Notes under the pieces: model-generated
What the model was told of the DNA's origin: nothing
The model's database searches: none
What the model saw: only the letters and a program-made list of their open reading frames with translations
DNA from: Flavobacterium frigoritolerans
Lineage (GTDB): Bacteria > Bacteroidota > Bacteroidia > Flavobacteriales > Flavobacteriaceae
Direction of reading: 5' to 3'
DNA length: 64,000 bases
NCBI RefSeq assembly: GCF_025847275.1
Contig: NZ_JAOZEV010000004.1
Location: 281,638-345,637 of the forward strand
Made by a program: the position numbers and the translations under genes
Shown: piece after piece, positions 26,024 to 35,017 of the stretch
Layout: the number at the start of each line of letters is the position of its first letter
Numbering within the stretch: position 1 is the stretch's first letter

Positions 26024-26602
26024 TTAGACAAACAAACCTTTAACATTAGCTGCGAATAATTTAACAGCAATAGCCAAAAGTACAACTCCAAATGTCTTTC
26101 TAACCACGCCAAGTCCGTTTTTTCCTAGCATTTTTTCAATTTTTGAAGATGATTTTAAAACAACATATACAAGGGTTATATTGAGGATAATAGCAATTAC
26201 AATATTTATAGTGTGAAATTGTGAACGTAGCGAAAGTAATGTTGTCATGGTTCCTGCTCCAGCAATTAAAGGAAAAGCTAGAGGCACGATAGAGGCAGAG
26301 CTTGCTTCTTCATCACGATATATATGGATTCCAAGTATCATTTCTAGAGCAAGAAAAAATAACACAAAAGATCCAGCTACCGCAAAAGAATGTACATCGA
26401 TACCAATTATTTTCAGGAATCCTTCTCCAATAAATAGAAAGATAATCATTATCAATCCAGCAACTATCGAAGCCTTTTCGGATTCGATGTGTCCAACCTT
26501 AGATCTTAGGTTAACAATAATAGGAATAGAACCAACGATATCAATTACAGCAAAGAGTACCATTCCAACAGTAATTATTTCTTTTAAGTCTATTTCTAAC
26601 AT
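26024..26602 (-). CDS. MarC family integral membrane protein
   Basis: A 192-residue inner-membrane protein of the MarC/UPF0056 family with about six transmembrane helices. Typical features are AVIDIVGSIPIIVNL near the N-terminus, AGSFVLFFLALEMILGI in the middle and VPLAFPLIAGAGTMTTLL (about 105-122), the most conserved block. Its function is not settled: earlier links to multiple antibiotic resistance were not upheld. The gene is monocistronic by position. Confidence 0.92.
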   Translation of the reverse strand: MLEIDLKEIITVGMVLFAVIDIVGSIPIIVNLRSKVGHIESEKASIVAGLIMIIFLFIGEGFLKIIGIDVHSFAVAGSFVLFFLALEMILGIHIYRDEEASSASIVPLAFPLIAGAGTMTTLLSLRSQFHTINIVIAIILNITLVYVVLKSSSKIEKMLGKNGLGVVRKTFGVVLLAIAVKLFAANVKGLFV

Positions 26603-26822
26603 ATGTTTTTATTTAGGAGTTAAACGTGGGTAAAGGTAAAAAATAAATAGCTTTTTTTAACATTTTGACGTTAATCTGTGATTTTTTGTTATAAAAATAT
26701 GTTTTAATGACTCTTGCGTGATGTTTGTAACAAAGTGTAGTTTTATTTGGCTAATCTATTGAGTGGAATTAAAGTCTGTTTTTTTGATTCAATTTATCTG
26801 GTGGGCATCGAAATAGATTGAC

Positions 26823-26830
26823 TATCTTTG
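26823..26830 (+). promoter_or_regulatory. -7 element of the DUF3109 gene; decides the start
   Basis: A perfect TATCTTTG lies 28 bp before the chosen ATG. The in-frame TTG at 26828 falls inside this element and cannot be the start. Confidence 0.6.
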
Positions 26831-26857
26831 CACTTTATAATTCAGTACTCTATTATC

Positions 26858-27427
26858 ATGTTTCAATTAGGAAAAACTATTATTTCTGAGGATATTCTTG
26901 AAAAAGAATTTGTTTGTAATTTATCTGCTTGTAAAGGCGCTTGCTGTGTTGATGGAGACGCTGGAGCTCCCTTAAGTGAGGAGGAGACAAAGATTTTGGA
27001 AGAAATTTATCCAAAAGTAAAGCCTTTTTTGCGAAAAGAAGGAATTGCTGCAATTGAAGCACAGGGAACTTGGATTAAAGGTACTGATGGTGATCTCGAA
27101 ACACCATTAATAGATAATAAGGATTGTGCATATGTAATTTTTGATGGAAAAACTGCACTTTGCGGTATCGAACAAGCATACAATCAAGGAATCGTAAGCT
27201 GGAAAAAACCAGTGTCATGTCATTTATATCCAATTAGAGTAAAAGACTTCACTGAATTTGCAGCCGTTAATTATGATAAGTGGGATATTTGCGATGCGGC
27301 CTGTTCTTTGGGTCAGGAGCTTGAGGTTCCAGTTTATAAATTTGTCAAAGAAGCGTTAATTCGCAAGTTTGGAGAAGATTGGTATATGGAGCTTGATAAA
27401 GTTGCAGAAGATTTGAAGCGCTCTTAA
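26858..27427 (+). CDS. DUF3109 family cysteine-rich protein
   Basis: A 189-residue cytoplasmic protein of the DUF3109 family, distantly like YkgJ cysteine-cluster proteins. The metal-site residues are CNLSACKGACCVDGDAG near the N-terminus, CAYVIFDGKTALCG in the middle, CHLYPIRV, and CDAACSLG near the C-terminus: at least eight cysteines, suggesting an iron-sulfur cluster or zinc. I place the start at the ATG giving MFQLGKTIISED because the ten-residue upstream extension begins inside the promoter. Function unknown; no operon partner. Confidence 0.88.
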   Translation: MFQLGKTIISEDILEKEFVCNLSACKGACCVDGDAGAPLSEEETKILEEIYPKVKPFLRKEGIAAIEAQGTWIKGTDGDLETPLIDNKDCAYVIFDGKTALCGIEQAYNQGIVSWKKPVSCHLYPIRVKDFTEFAAVNYDKWDICDAACSLGQELEVPVYKFVKEALIRKFGEDWYMELDKVAEDLKRS

Positions 27428-27769
27428 AAATTAATCTGTTTTTCATAATTAAAATCAATCTGAGATTGTAATAAAAAATCTTCCAAATGATTGCTGAAAA
27501 AGATTTTTAAAATTTATAAAAAAGTCTTGTATTTTATTTAAAAAACCTTATAGGTTACGGTTGTTGAGTGAATTTGAGTAGTTTTAACTGATTCATTTTC
27601 AGAAAGTTGATAATTGTATGAAAATTATTCTGTTTTTGCACCTTTGTTAAAAACTAGAGCCGATTGTGAATAAGTTTGGCTTTTATTTTAGCCAACAAAT
27701 GACAATCTTTGTAGTCTACAGAAATGGATGAAAATTCATTGAAATTATTTAAAATAAAACACAACAATA
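27428..27769. other. 342-bp intergenic region before nrdB
   Basis: No gene seen. A small hairpin TTGGCT/AGCCAA lies at 27676-27695, and a -7-like AATCTTTG at 27704-27711 (seven of eight) is the most likely nrdB promoter, giving a leader of about 50 nt. No NrdR-box pair could be recognised with confidence. Confidence 0.4.
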
Positions 27770-28759
27770 ATGTCACAAGTCGAACCAATTTTACAAGAAA
27801 ATAAGAACCGTTTCGTAATTTTTCCAATTAAACATCATGATATTTGGGATTGGTACAAAAAGATGGAAGCGAGTTTTTGGACTGCTGAAGAAATTGATTT
27901 GCATCAAGACTTGAATGATTGGAACAACAAGTTGTCGGATGATGAAAGATACTTCGTTAAACATATATTAGCATTCTTTGCTGCATCAGATGGAATCGTA
28001 AATGAAAATCTTGCTGAGAACTTTGTAAACGAAGTACAATATGCTGAAGCTAAATTTTTCTATGGTTTTCAAATCATGATGGAAAATATTCATAGCGAAA
28101 CATATTCGCTGCTTATTGATACTTATGTAAAAGATGAAGCTGAAAAAGATCAGTTATTTAATGCATTAGATGTTTTTCCTGCTATTGCAAAGAAAGCGAA
28201 TTGGGCATTAAAATGGATTGAATCTGATTCGTTTGCTGAGCGTTTAATAGCATTTGCTGCAGTTGAAGGAATATTTTTCTCAGGTGCTTTTTGCTCTATT
28301 TTCTGGTTGAAAAAACGTGGTTTAATGCCAGGTTTAACATTCTCAAACGAATTAATTTCTCGTGACGAAGGAGTTCACTGTGATTTTGCAGTGCATTTAC
28401 ACAATCACCATTTAATAAACAAAGTTCCAAAAGATAGAATTAAAGAAATTATTGTTGATGCTTTAGACATAGAAAGAGAATTTGTTACAGAATCTCTTCC
28501 GGTAAGTTTAATTGGTATGAACGCAGTTTTAATGACACAATATTTAGAATTTGTTGCCGATAGATTACTTGTTGAGTTAGGTTGCGAACGTGTTTATGGC
28601 TCATCAAATCCATTTGACTTTATGGATATGATTTCGCTTCAAGGGAAAACTAATTTCTTTGAAAAAAGAGTTTCAGAATATCAAAAAGCAGGAGTTATGA
28701 ATAGTAGCTCAGGCGGAGATAGTGATTCTCAGAAAATTAGCTTTGATGCAGATTTTTAG
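27770..28759 (+). CDS. nrdB: ribonucleotide reductase class Ia, small subunit
   Basis: Radical-generating beta subunit that reduces ribonucleotides to deoxyribonucleotides together with NrdA. The 329-residue protein has the diiron/tyrosyl site pattern E105-x-x-H108-x-x-x-Y112 ([12 protein letters not shown]), where Y112 is the expected radical tyrosine. Further ligands are in [12 protein letters not shown] and [12 protein letters not shown]. Length and motifs fit the class Ia/Ib R2 family, and pairing with an ATP-cone-bearing NrdA fits class Ia. The nrdA gene follows after an unusually long 281-bp gap. Confidence 0.96.
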   Translation: MSQVEPILQENKNRFVIFPIKHHDIWDWYKKMEASFWTAEEIDLHQDLNDWNNKLSDDERYFVKHILAFFAASDGIVNENLAENFVNEVQYAEAKFFYGFQIMMENIHSETYSLLIDTYVKDEAEKDQLFNALDVFPAIAKKANWALKWIESDSFAERLIAFAAVEGIFFSGAFCSIFWLKKRGLMPGLTFSNELISRDEGVHCDFAVHLHNHHLINKVPKDRIKEIIVDALDIEREFVTESLPVSLIGMNAVLMTQYLEFVADRLLVELGCERVYGSSNPFDFMDMISLQGKTNFFEKRVSEYQKAGVMNSSSGGDSDSQKISFDADF

Positions 28760-29040
28760 ACAACAAAGTAAGTTTTAGTGATTACCACGACGCTAAAATA
28801 AAAAAATTAAGAAACGAAGGTTTCTATAACAAAACAATTTAAAGATTGAATCTCTTTTCCCAAATCGAAGATTCAAAGGTATTATTGACTAATTTTTGAT
28901 CTATATATTAGATTGAGGAGAGGCTAACTATTGGAAAGCTACTAATTCCGAAATTAAAAATAAAACACACAATGTTTAAGTGCTGGAATTCGTTATTTCA
29001 GTGTCTTTCATTTTTTCAATAACAATAAAAAAGTAAGCTT
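28760..29040. other. nrdB-nrdA intergenic region with hairpin and mini-ORF
   Basis: An 8-bp stem TTGAATCT/AGATTCAA with a 15-nt loop lies at 28846-28876. A near-palindrome ATCTATATATTAGAT is at 28899-28913. A 16-codon ATG frame runs from 28972 to 29022, preceded by AATAAAACACACA, close to the AATAAAACACAACA before nrdB. No classical T-tract terminator follows the hairpin. Confidence 0.4.
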
Positions 29041-31455
29041 ATGTATGTAATAAAGAGAGATGGACGTAAAGAGCCAGTAATGTTTGATAAGATTACAGAC
29101 AGAATCAAAAAATTGTGTTACGGGTTAAATGAACTTGTAGATCCTGTTAAGGTAGCCATGCGCGTTATTGAGGGATTGTATGATGGAGTTTCGACTTCGG
29201 AATTGGATAATCTTGCTGCAGAAACTGCTGCTTCTATGACTATTGCGCATCCAGATTATGCACAATTAGCTGCTCGTATCGCCGTTTCTAATTTACATTC
29301 TAATACGACAAAATCTTTCTCAGAGACGATGTCAGACATGTATAATTATGTTAACCCAAGAACAGGTAAAGAGGCGCCATTGTTAGCAGATGATGTTTAT
29401 GAAGTAATTAAGAAAAACTCACAGGTACTGGATTCAACAATTATCTATAACCGTGATTTTAATTATGATTATTTTGGATTTAAAACTTTAGAACGTTCTT
29501 ATTTATTAAAAATAAACGGGAAAATTGTTGAGAGACCACAACATATGTTGATGCGTGTTTCTATAGGAATTCATAAAGATGATATTGAGTCTGCGATTGA
29601 AACGTATGAATTAATGTCTAAAAAATTCTTTACTCACGCGACACCAACATTGTTTAATGCGGGAACACCGAAACCTCAAATGTCATCTTGTTTCTTATTA
29701 ACAATGAAAGATGATAGTATTGATGGAATCTATGATACATTAAAACAAACAGCCAAAATTTCACAGTCTGCTGGAGGAATTGGTTTAGCAATACACAATG
29801 TTAGAGCAACTGGATCTTATATCAGTGGAACTAATGGAACTTCTAATGGAATTGTTCCGATGCTGCGTGTATATGATATGACAGCTCGTTATGTAGATCA
29901 GGGTGGAGGAAAACGTAAAGGTAGCTTTGCGATGTACATAGAGCCTTGGCATGCTGATATTTTTGATTTCCTTGATTTGAGAAAAAATCATGGTAAGGAA
30001 GAAATGAGAACGCGTGATTTATTTCTTGGAATGTGGATTCCAGATTTATTCATGAGAAGAGTTCAGGAAGATACAACTTGGACTTTAATGTGTCCTAATG
30101 AATGTCCAGGATTATCAGATGTACACAGTGAAGAATTCGACGCTTTGTATTTAAGTTATGAGGCAGCTGGAAAAGGAAGAAAAACAATTAAGGCAAGAGA
30201 AATATGGGAAAAAATCCTTGAATCTCAAGTAGAAACTGGACTTCCGTACATGTTGTATAAAGATGCAGCAAACCGTAAATCAAACCAAAAGAATTTGGGA
30301 ACAATCCGTTCATCAAACTTATGTACTGAAATTATTGAATATACATCTCCGGATGAAGTTGCAGTTTGTAACTTGGCTTCAATATCATTGCCAATGTTTG
30401 TTGAGAATGGAAAGTTTAATCACCAAAAATTATTTGATGTTACCAAACGTGTAACATTCAACTTAAATAAAGTAATTGATAGAAATTATTATCCAGTAAA
30501 AGAAGCAGAAAATTCTAATGTGCGTCATAGACCAATTGGTTTAGGAGTTCAAGGACTTGCAGATGCTTTTATTATGTTAAGAATGCCATTTACAAGTGAT
30601 GATGCAAAACAATTAAATCAAGAAATTTTTGAAACATTGTATTTTGCTGCAGTAACTTCATCTATGGAATTAGCTAAAGTTGAAGGGGCATATTCTACAT
30701 TTGAAGGATCTCCAATGTCAAAAGGAGAATTCCAATACAATATGTGGGGAATGAAAGATGAAGAATTGTCAGGACGTTGGGATTGGGCTTCATTGCGTAA
30801 GGAAGTTGTAGAGCACGGTGTTCGTAACTCTTTATTAGTTGCACCAATGCCTACAGCATCTACTTCTCAGATTTTAGGAAACAACGAAGCTTTTGAACCA
30901 TATACTTCAAATATCTATACAAGAAGAACGCTTTCAGGAGAATTCATCGTAGTAAATAAACATTTACTTCATGATTTAGTAGAAAGAGGTTTGTGGAACG
31001 AAACATTGAAGCAAGAGATCATGCGTCATAACGGATCAGTTCAAAATATTGATGGAATTCCAGTTGATCTTAAAGAATTGTATAAAACAGTTTGGGAAAT
31101 GTCTATGAAAGATATTTTAGATATGTCGCGTCAAAGAGGTTATTTTATTGACCAGTCGCAATCATTAAACTTGTTTATGCAAGATGCAAACTATTCTAAA
31201 CTTACATCAATGCATTTCTATGCATGGCAATCAGGTTTAAAAACAGGAATGTATTACTTGAGAACAAAATCGGCTGTAGATGCAATTAAATTTACATTAA
31301 ACAACGATAAAAAAGAAGAAATTGCACCAGTAGCTAAAGCATCAGTTACAGTTTTAGCTCCAGAAGTAGAGCCAATAAACGTAGAGGATTATAAAGCAAT
31401 GCTATTAAAAGCTCAAGCTGCAGGTCCAGATGATTGTGAAATGTGTGGAAGTTAA
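29041..31455 (+). CDS. nrdA: ribonucleotide reductase class Ia, large subunit
   Basis: Catalytic alpha subunit of ribonucleotide reductase, 804 residues. An ATP-cone (about 1-90; [20 protein letters not shown]) gives allosteric activity control. Catalytic cysteines are C217 (SSCFLLT), C428 (SNLCTEI, the radical cysteine position) and C443 (VAVCNLAS), and the C-terminal electron-relay pair C799/C802 is in the final CEMCGS. It works with NrdB encoded upstream, reduced by thioredoxin or glutaredoxin. A terminator follows 53 bp after the stop. Confidence 0.97.
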   Translation: MYVIKRDGRKEPVMFDKITDRIKKLCYGLNELVDPVKVAMRVIEGLYDGVSTSELDNLAAETAASMTIAHPDYAQLAARIAVSNLHSNTTKSFSETMSDMYNYVNPRTGKEAPLLADDVYEVIKKNSQVLDSTIIYNRDFNYDYFGFKTLERSYLLKINGKIVERPQHMLMRVSIGIHKDDIESAIETYELMSKKFFTHATPTLFNAGTPKPQMSSCFLLTMKDDSIDGIYDTLKQTAKISQSAGGIGLAIHNVRATGSYISGTNGTSNGIVPMLRVYDMTARYVDQGGGKRKGSFAMYIEPWHADIFDFLDLRKNHGKEEMRTRDLFLGMWIPDLFMRRVQEDTTWTLMCPNECPGLSDVHSEEFDALYLSYEAAGKGRKTIKAREIWEKILESQVETGLPYMLYKDAANRKSNQKNLGTIRSSNLCTEIIEYTSPDEVAVCNLASISLPMFVENGKFNHQKLFDVTKRVTFNLNKVIDRNYYPVKEAENSNVRHRPIGLGVQGLADAFIMLRMPFTSDDAKQLNQEIFETLYFAAVTSSMELAKVEGAYSTFEGSPMSKGEFQYNMWGMKDEELSGRWDWASLRKEVVEHGVRNSLLVAPMPTASTSQILGNNEAFEPYTSNIYTRRTLSGEFIVVNKHLLHDLVERGLWNETLKQEIMRHNGSVQNIDGIPVDLKELYKTVWEMSMKDILDMSRQRGYFIDQSQSLNLFMQDANYSKLTSMHFYAWQSGLKTGMYYLRTKSAVDAIKFTLNNDKKEEIAPVAKASVTVLAPEVEPINVEDYKAMLLKAQAAGPDDCEMCGS

Positions 31456-31507
31456 TTAGAAGAAATAAAATAGAGCAGAGAGAATAGATTTGTTCTTAAT
31501 TTAATAG

Positions 31508-31544
31508 AAAGCAGTTATCGTAATGATAGCTGCTTTTGTTTTTT
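31508..31544 (+). terminator. nrdA intrinsic terminator
   Basis: A 12-bp stem (one G-U pair; AAAGCAGTTATC against GATAGCTGCTTT) with a 5-nt loop is followed by TGTTTTTT. Confidence 0.8.
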
Positions 31545-31675
31545 ACTCAGTCTGGTTATTCTTCGTAATAAAAGATTGTGAGAAGTGTTATTAGATGGAT
31601 TTCTTTGTAGGATATTGTTTTACAGCAAAAAATTATGAAATAATTGTACTCTATAAATGGAAGAAAATAATTGTT

Positions 31676-31683
31676 TAAATTTG
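31676..31683 (+). promoter_or_regulatory. -7 element of the Panacea toxin-antitoxin-like pair
   Basis: TAAATTTG is a perfect TAnnTTTG 15 bp before the ATG, so the mRNA leader would be only a few bases. No -33 TTG at normal spacing. Confidence 0.5.
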
Positions 31684-31698
31684 TAAAAAAGAATAGTA

Positions 31699-32145
31699 AT
31701 GAGTTATCCGGTTTTACAAATTGCACATAAAATTATTGCACATACAGACGCTAGTCAGGGAGAAATTATTTCAAATTTAAAACTGCAAAAAATACTTTAT
31801 TATATGCAGGGTTTTTTTATTGCAGTATATGATAAGAAATTATTTGAAGAAGAATTTGAAGCTTGGCAATATGGTCCTGTTGTGAAGGATATGTTTAACC
31901 ATTTTAAAGATTTTGGTTCAGGTGCCATCACTCTAAATGAAGATGTACAAATTATTGAATTGACTGAGGAAGAAAATGAATTGTTTAAGGAAGTAATGGC
32001 CGAATTTGGACAATTTTCTACCATAAAGTTGATGGAAATGACACATGCAGAATTGCCATGGAAGAAAATTTTTCATGAAAACCCTCAAGGAGAAATTTCT
32101 TATGATTTGCTGAGAGAGTATTTTAAAACTCAAATCATCGAGTAG
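31699..32145 (+). CDS. Panacea (DUF4065, SocA-like) domain antitoxin
   Basis: A 148-residue protein of the Panacea/DUF4065 family. The hallmark block is SNLKLQKILYYMQGFFIAVY (about 25-44), followed by LFEEEFEAWQYGPVVKDMFNHF, and a C-terminal EMTHAELPWKKIF. Panacea domains neutralise many unrelated toxins and include SocA of Caulobacter. Its stop codon directly abuts the ATG of the next gene, a standard arrangement for a type II toxin-antitoxin operon with the antitoxin first. It would be the antitoxin of the following protein. The domain call is strong; the antitoxin role is inferred from family and layout. Confidence 0.88.
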   Translation: MSYPVLQIAHKIIAHTDASQGEIISNLKLQKILYYMQGFFIAVYDKKLFEEEFEAWQYGPVVKDMFNHFKDFGSGAITLNEDVQIIELTEEENELFKEVMAEFGQFSTIKLMEMTHAELPWKKIFHENPQGEISYDLLREYFKTQIIE

Positions 32146-32544
32146 ATGGGGAAAATTAAAAAGAGAGATATTAAGGAAAGTAAAATAACTGTTCCTAATC
32201 AAAATAATACCGAATTAAACTATCCAATTTTTTGTTTCAAGTATTTGCAGACAGAACCAAATAAAGATTTTAAGTTTTATGCTGATTTTATAGAGAGATT
32301 AAAAAAGCTGTCTAATCTTACTTGGAATCAGATAAATGTGGCCCAAAAACATGGTTTTGGAACCGAAAAAATACCTGTTGGACAAATAAAACCAGATTTA
32401 CCTAAATTTGTTTCACCAGATGTAACTGATTTAATCGTTTTTAGAGCAAATGGGGATAATAGACCTTTTTTAGGTTTAAGAAATCAGAATGTTTTTCATA
32501 TAATATTCTTGGAAGAGAAGTTTGGAGACATCTATAATCACTAA
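32146..32544 (+). CDS. candidate toxin partner of the Panacea antitoxin
   Basis: A 132-residue protein of no family I can name. The N-terminus is very basic (MGKIKKRDIKESKI). The middle carries FCFKYLQTEPNKDFKFYADF and a helix FIERLKKLSNLTWNQINVAQ. The C-terminal strands LIVFRANGDNRPFLGLRNQN and VFHIIFLEEKFGDIYNH end in a pattern (strand, then a conserved basic-aromatic tail) that recalls RelE/YoeB-like small toxins, though not clearly. It starts at the base after the antitoxin stop codon, so translation is coupled. No membrane segment. A toxin role is inferred from the Panacea neighbour only. Confidence 0.68.
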   Translation: MGKIKKRDIKESKITVPNQNNTELNYPIFCFKYLQTEPNKDFKFYADFIERLKKLSNLTWNQINVAQKHGFGTEKIPVGQIKPDLPKFVSPDVTDLIVFRANGDNRPFLGLRNQNVFHIIFLEEKFGDIYNH

Positions 32545-32653
32545 TTGGTAATTAGTTAAATCGCATTTTAAGGCCGATTTATTTAATTATCTTACAAAAT
32601 TGAGCTTATTTGTTAAGAAATCCTTTTTTGTTTCATAAAAAGCATTATTTTTT

Positions 32654-32683
32654 TTGGTGCGGTAAAAATAATTTATACATTCG
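32654..32683 (+). promoter_or_regulatory. promoter of the aromatic amino acid operon leader
   Basis: TTG at 32654-32656 and TACATTCG at 32676-32683 (seven of eight to TAnnTTTG) are 19 bp apart. It places the transcript start near 32690, shortly before the leader peptide ATG. Confidence 0.55.
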
Positions 32684-32712
32684 CAAAGAATTTATTGAAA
32701 AACACAAACAAA

Positions 32713-32793
32713 ATGTCAAGCAACCGTTTTTATTTTAGCAACTCTTTTTATTTCTTCTTTAGTAGAAGTGAGGATTGTGCTATGGTTATTTGA
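32713..32793 (+). CDS. Phe/Tyr-rich leader peptide of the aromatic operon attenuator
   Basis: A 26-codon reading frame starting MSSNRFYFSNSFYFFFSR and ending CAMVI. It contains six Phe and two Tyr, with eight aromatics among residues 6-16. It lies between a promoter and an intrinsic terminator, directly upstream of the prephenate dehydratase gene. By the logic of amino-acid attenuation (pheL, trpL), a ribosome starved of Phe-tRNA would stall in the run ending at 32760. That leaves the antiterminator arm at 32771-32778 free, whereas a ribosome that reaches the stop at 32791 covers it. The peptide itself is not expected to have a function. No experimental support is available here. Confidence 0.78.
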   Translation: MSSNRFYFSNSFYFFFSRSEDCAMVI

Positions 32794-32831
32794 GAAAATT
32801 TAAAAGACAAATAAAACTAATATACAATCCT
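32771..32831 (+). promoter_or_regulatory. antiterminator pairing of the aromatic operon attenuator
   Basis: AGGATTGT at 32771-32778, inside the last leader codons, is fully complementary to ACAATCCT at 32824-32831. The latter overlaps the left arm of the terminator, so the two structures exclude each other. A small hairpin CTTCT-TTAGT-AGAAG (32754-32768) lies just before and may act as the pause structure. Confidence 0.65.
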
Positions 32832-32854
32832 GATGCAAATCAGGATTTTTTTTT
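32826..32854 (+). terminator. attenuator terminator before pheA
   Basis: A perfect 9-bp stem AATCCTGAT/ATCAGGATT with a GCAA loop runs into nine consecutive T, six bases before the pheA ATG. Its position between promoter and first gene shows it is a regulated, not operon-end, terminator. Confidence 0.85.
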
Positions 32855-32860
32855 GAGTAT

Positions 32861-33700
32861 ATGACAACAAAAATTGCAATACAAGGTATTAAAGGTTCAT
32901 TTCACCATCAGGTAGTGAATGAGTATTTCTCTGAAAATGTGGATATTGACGAATGTTTGTCATTCGAAGAATTAATTGACAGCGTACTTTCAGGAAAATC
33001 AGATCAGGCTGTAATGGCTATCGAAAACTCGATTGCGGGACCAATTATTCCGAATTATGCGTTGATAGATAAGAACAATTTACACATAATTGGGGAGCAT
33101 TATTTAAATATTCATCAGAATTTAATGGCGCTAAAAGGCCAAAAAATAGAAGATATTACAGAAGTTCATTCGCACCCAATGGCACTATTACAATGTATGG
33201 ATTTCCTAAAAAAATATCCAAATATTAAATTAGTAGAGGATAAAGATACTGCCGAAACAGCAAGAAGAATCCAGGAGAAACAATTAAAAGGTATCGCAGC
33301 AATAGCAAGTAAAACAGCTTCGGTGATGTATGATTTAGAGATTCTGGCACCAGAAATTCAGACAATCAAAAACAATATGACCCGTTTTGTGATTATCAAG
33401 AAAGAGAATTCTTTTTTACCTACAACTGAAATCAACAGAGCATCGATTAAATTCGAATTAAATCATAAAAGAGGAAGTCTGGCAGCAGTTTTAAACGTAA
33501 TGAGCGATTGTAAACTGAATTTAACAAAGATTCAATCGTTGCCAAAAATAGAAACACCTTGGAAATATTCGTTTTTCGTAGATGTAACTTTTGAAGATTA
33601 CGAAGATTATGCAAAAGCAAAACGATTAACAGAAATAATGGCTGAGTATTTTAAAGTTTTGGGAGAATATAAAAATACCAAACCTTTAAGCGGGTCATAA
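32861..33700 (+). CDS. pheA: prephenate dehydratase
   Basis: Converts prephenate to phenylpyruvate in phenylalanine synthesis. The 279-residue cytoplasmic protein starts TTKIAIQGIKGSFHHQV, has the substrate-binding LSGKSDQAVMAIENSIAGPI and HSHPMALLQC, and the IASKTASVMYDL block of the dehydratase domain (about 1-180). The C-terminal ACT domain (about 190-270; IKFELNHKRGSLAAVLNVMS) includes the ESRP-like region and is the expected Phe feedback site. No chorismate mutase is fused here; that activity sits in the last gene of the operon. Its ATG lies directly after the attenuator. First of four co-directional aromatic amino acid genes. Confidence 0.95.
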   Translation: MTTKIAIQGIKGSFHHQVVNEYFSENVDIDECLSFEELIDSVLSGKSDQAVMAIENSIAGPIIPNYALIDKNNLHIIGEHYLNIHQNLMALKGQKIEDITEVHSHPMALLQCMDFLKKYPNIKLVEDKDTAETARRIQEKQLKGIAAIASKTASVMYDLEILAPEIQTIKNNMTRFVIIKKENSFLPTTEINRASIKFELNHKRGSLAAVLNVMSDCKLNLTKIQSLPKIETPWKYSFFVDVTFEDYEDYAKAKRLTEIMAEYFKVLGEYKNTKPLSGS

Positions 33701-33787
33701 GATCAGAAAATCGAAAGTTAGAAAGTCAAAAGAAAAGCATAAAGCTTTCGGCTCAAAGCCTAAAGCTAAAAATTATAAAATAGAACC

Positions 33788-34933
33788 ATGATTACAACAG
33801 CAAAAAGATTAGATGTCGTAGAGGAATACTACTTTTCTTCAAAGCTTAGAGAAGTAAGACAACTACAATCAGAAGGCAAGCCAATTATCAATATGGGAAT
33901 TGGAAGTCCAGATTTAAATCCTTCTAAAGCAGTTATCGAAGCAATAGTTTCGGCAATGCAAGATGAGAATGCACATCAATATCAAAGTTATCAGGGATTG
34001 CCAGAATTGAGAAAAGGAATGGCCGATTTTTATCAGAATAATTATGGTGTTGCCTTAAATCCAGCTAATGAGATTTTGCCATTGATGGGATCTAAAGAAG
34101 GAATTATGCATATTTCATTGGCTTTCCTAAATGAAGGAGATCATGTTTTGATTCCGAATCCAGGATATCCAACATATACTTCGGTAACCAATTTGGTTGG
34201 AGCAGTTCCAGTTTATTATGATTTGAAAGAAAATACTAATTGGGAGCCAGATTTTGAAGCCTTAGAAAAATTAGATCTTTCAAAAGTAAAGATTATGTGG
34301 TTGGGTTATCCTCACATGCCAACAGGAGCAAGAGGAAGTTTGGAGTTATTTGAAAAATTGGTTGCTTTTGCTAAAAAACATAATATTTTATTGATTAATG
34401 ATAATCCGTATAGTTTTGTTTTGAATGATAAACCAATGAGTTTGTTGCAGGTAGATGGGGCAAAAGATGTAGCATTAGAACTGAATTCATTGAGTAAGAC
34501 CTTTAATATGGCAGGATGGAGAGTTGGAATGGTTTTAGGAAATCCTGCAGTAATTGATGCAGTTTTGAAAGTGAAAAGTAATATGGATAGTGGTATGTTC
34601 TACGGAATCCAGAAAGGAGCAATTGCAGCATTAAATTGTGGTGAATCATGGTTTGAAGAGCAGAATGTGATTTACAGACGCCGTCGTGAACTTACCAATA
34701 AGCTAGCCGAAAAATTGGGTTGTAAAGTATATGCTGAGGGAGTTGGATTATTTGTTTGGGCAAAATTACCAGAAGGTATAGCATCGGCAGAAGATTTTAT
34801 CGACCAGATATTATATGAGAAACATATTTTTATTACACCAGGAACCATTTTTGGTAGTAATGGAGAAGGATACATAAGGTTTGCGCTTTGTGTTAAAGAA
34901 GAAAAAATACAAGAAGCAATAGATAGATTTTAA
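33788..34933 (+). CDS. PLP-dependent aminotransferase, class I/II (likely aromatic)
   Basis: A 381-residue fold-type I aminotransferase. It shows the substrate/PLP blocks GIGSPDLNPS, PLMGSKEGIMHISLAFLNEGD, IPNPGYPTYTS and the PLP lysine in LNSLSKTFNMAGWRVG (about 234-249). Overall it is like LL-diaminopimelate/aspartate-type aminotransferases. Its position between prephenate dehydratase and prephenate dehydrogenase strongly suggests it transaminates phenylpyruvate and 4-hydroxyphenylpyruvate to Phe and Tyr. That role is inferred from context. Confidence 0.88.
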   Translation: MITTAKRLDVVEEYYFSSKLREVRQLQSEGKPIINMGIGSPDLNPSKAVIEAIVSAMQDENAHQYQSYQGLPELRKGMADFYQNNYGVALNPANEILPLMGSKEGIMHISLAFLNEGDHVLIPNPGYPTYTSVTNLVGAVPVYYDLKENTNWEPDFEALEKLDLSKVKIMWLGYPHMPTGARGSLELFEKLVAFAKKHNILLINDNPYSFVLNDKPMSLLQVDGAKDVALELNSLSKTFNMAGWRVGMVLGNPAVIDAVLKVKSNMDSGMFYGIQKGAIAALNCGESWFEEQNVIYRRRRELTNKLAEKLGCKVYAEGVGLFVWAKLPEGIASAEDFIDQILYEKHIFITPGTIFGSNGEGYIRFALCVKEEKIQEAIDRF

Positions 34934-34977
34934 ATCTAAAAGTTGTTAAAAATGAAAAGATACAGTCAGGGAGCACG

Positions 34978-34995
34978 TCCCGATAGTTATCGGGA
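34978..34995. repeat. short palindrome in the aminotransferase-tyrA spacer
   Basis: TCCCGATA-GT-TATCGGGA is an 8-bp perfect inverted repeat, GC-rich for this genome, without a T-run. It sits within an operon, so it is more likely a dispersed palindromic element or mRNA stabiliser than a terminator. Confidence 0.5.
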
Positions 34996-35017
34996 AGCTT
35001 CAAATAAAAAATAAAAA

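Noticed and set aside
26247..26633. 128-residue open frame opposite the MarC gene
   Set aside because: Entirely antisense to a well-supported membrane protein gene and without domain features.
26828..26857. N-terminal extension of the DUF3109 protein from a TTG
   Set aside because: The TTG is part of the perfect -7 element TATCTTTG.
28899..28913. NrdR-box-like palindrome ATCTATATATTAGAT before nrdA
   Set aside because: The spacing of the half sites is one base off the NrdR consensus and no second box is at the expected distance, so it is listed only as a palindrome.
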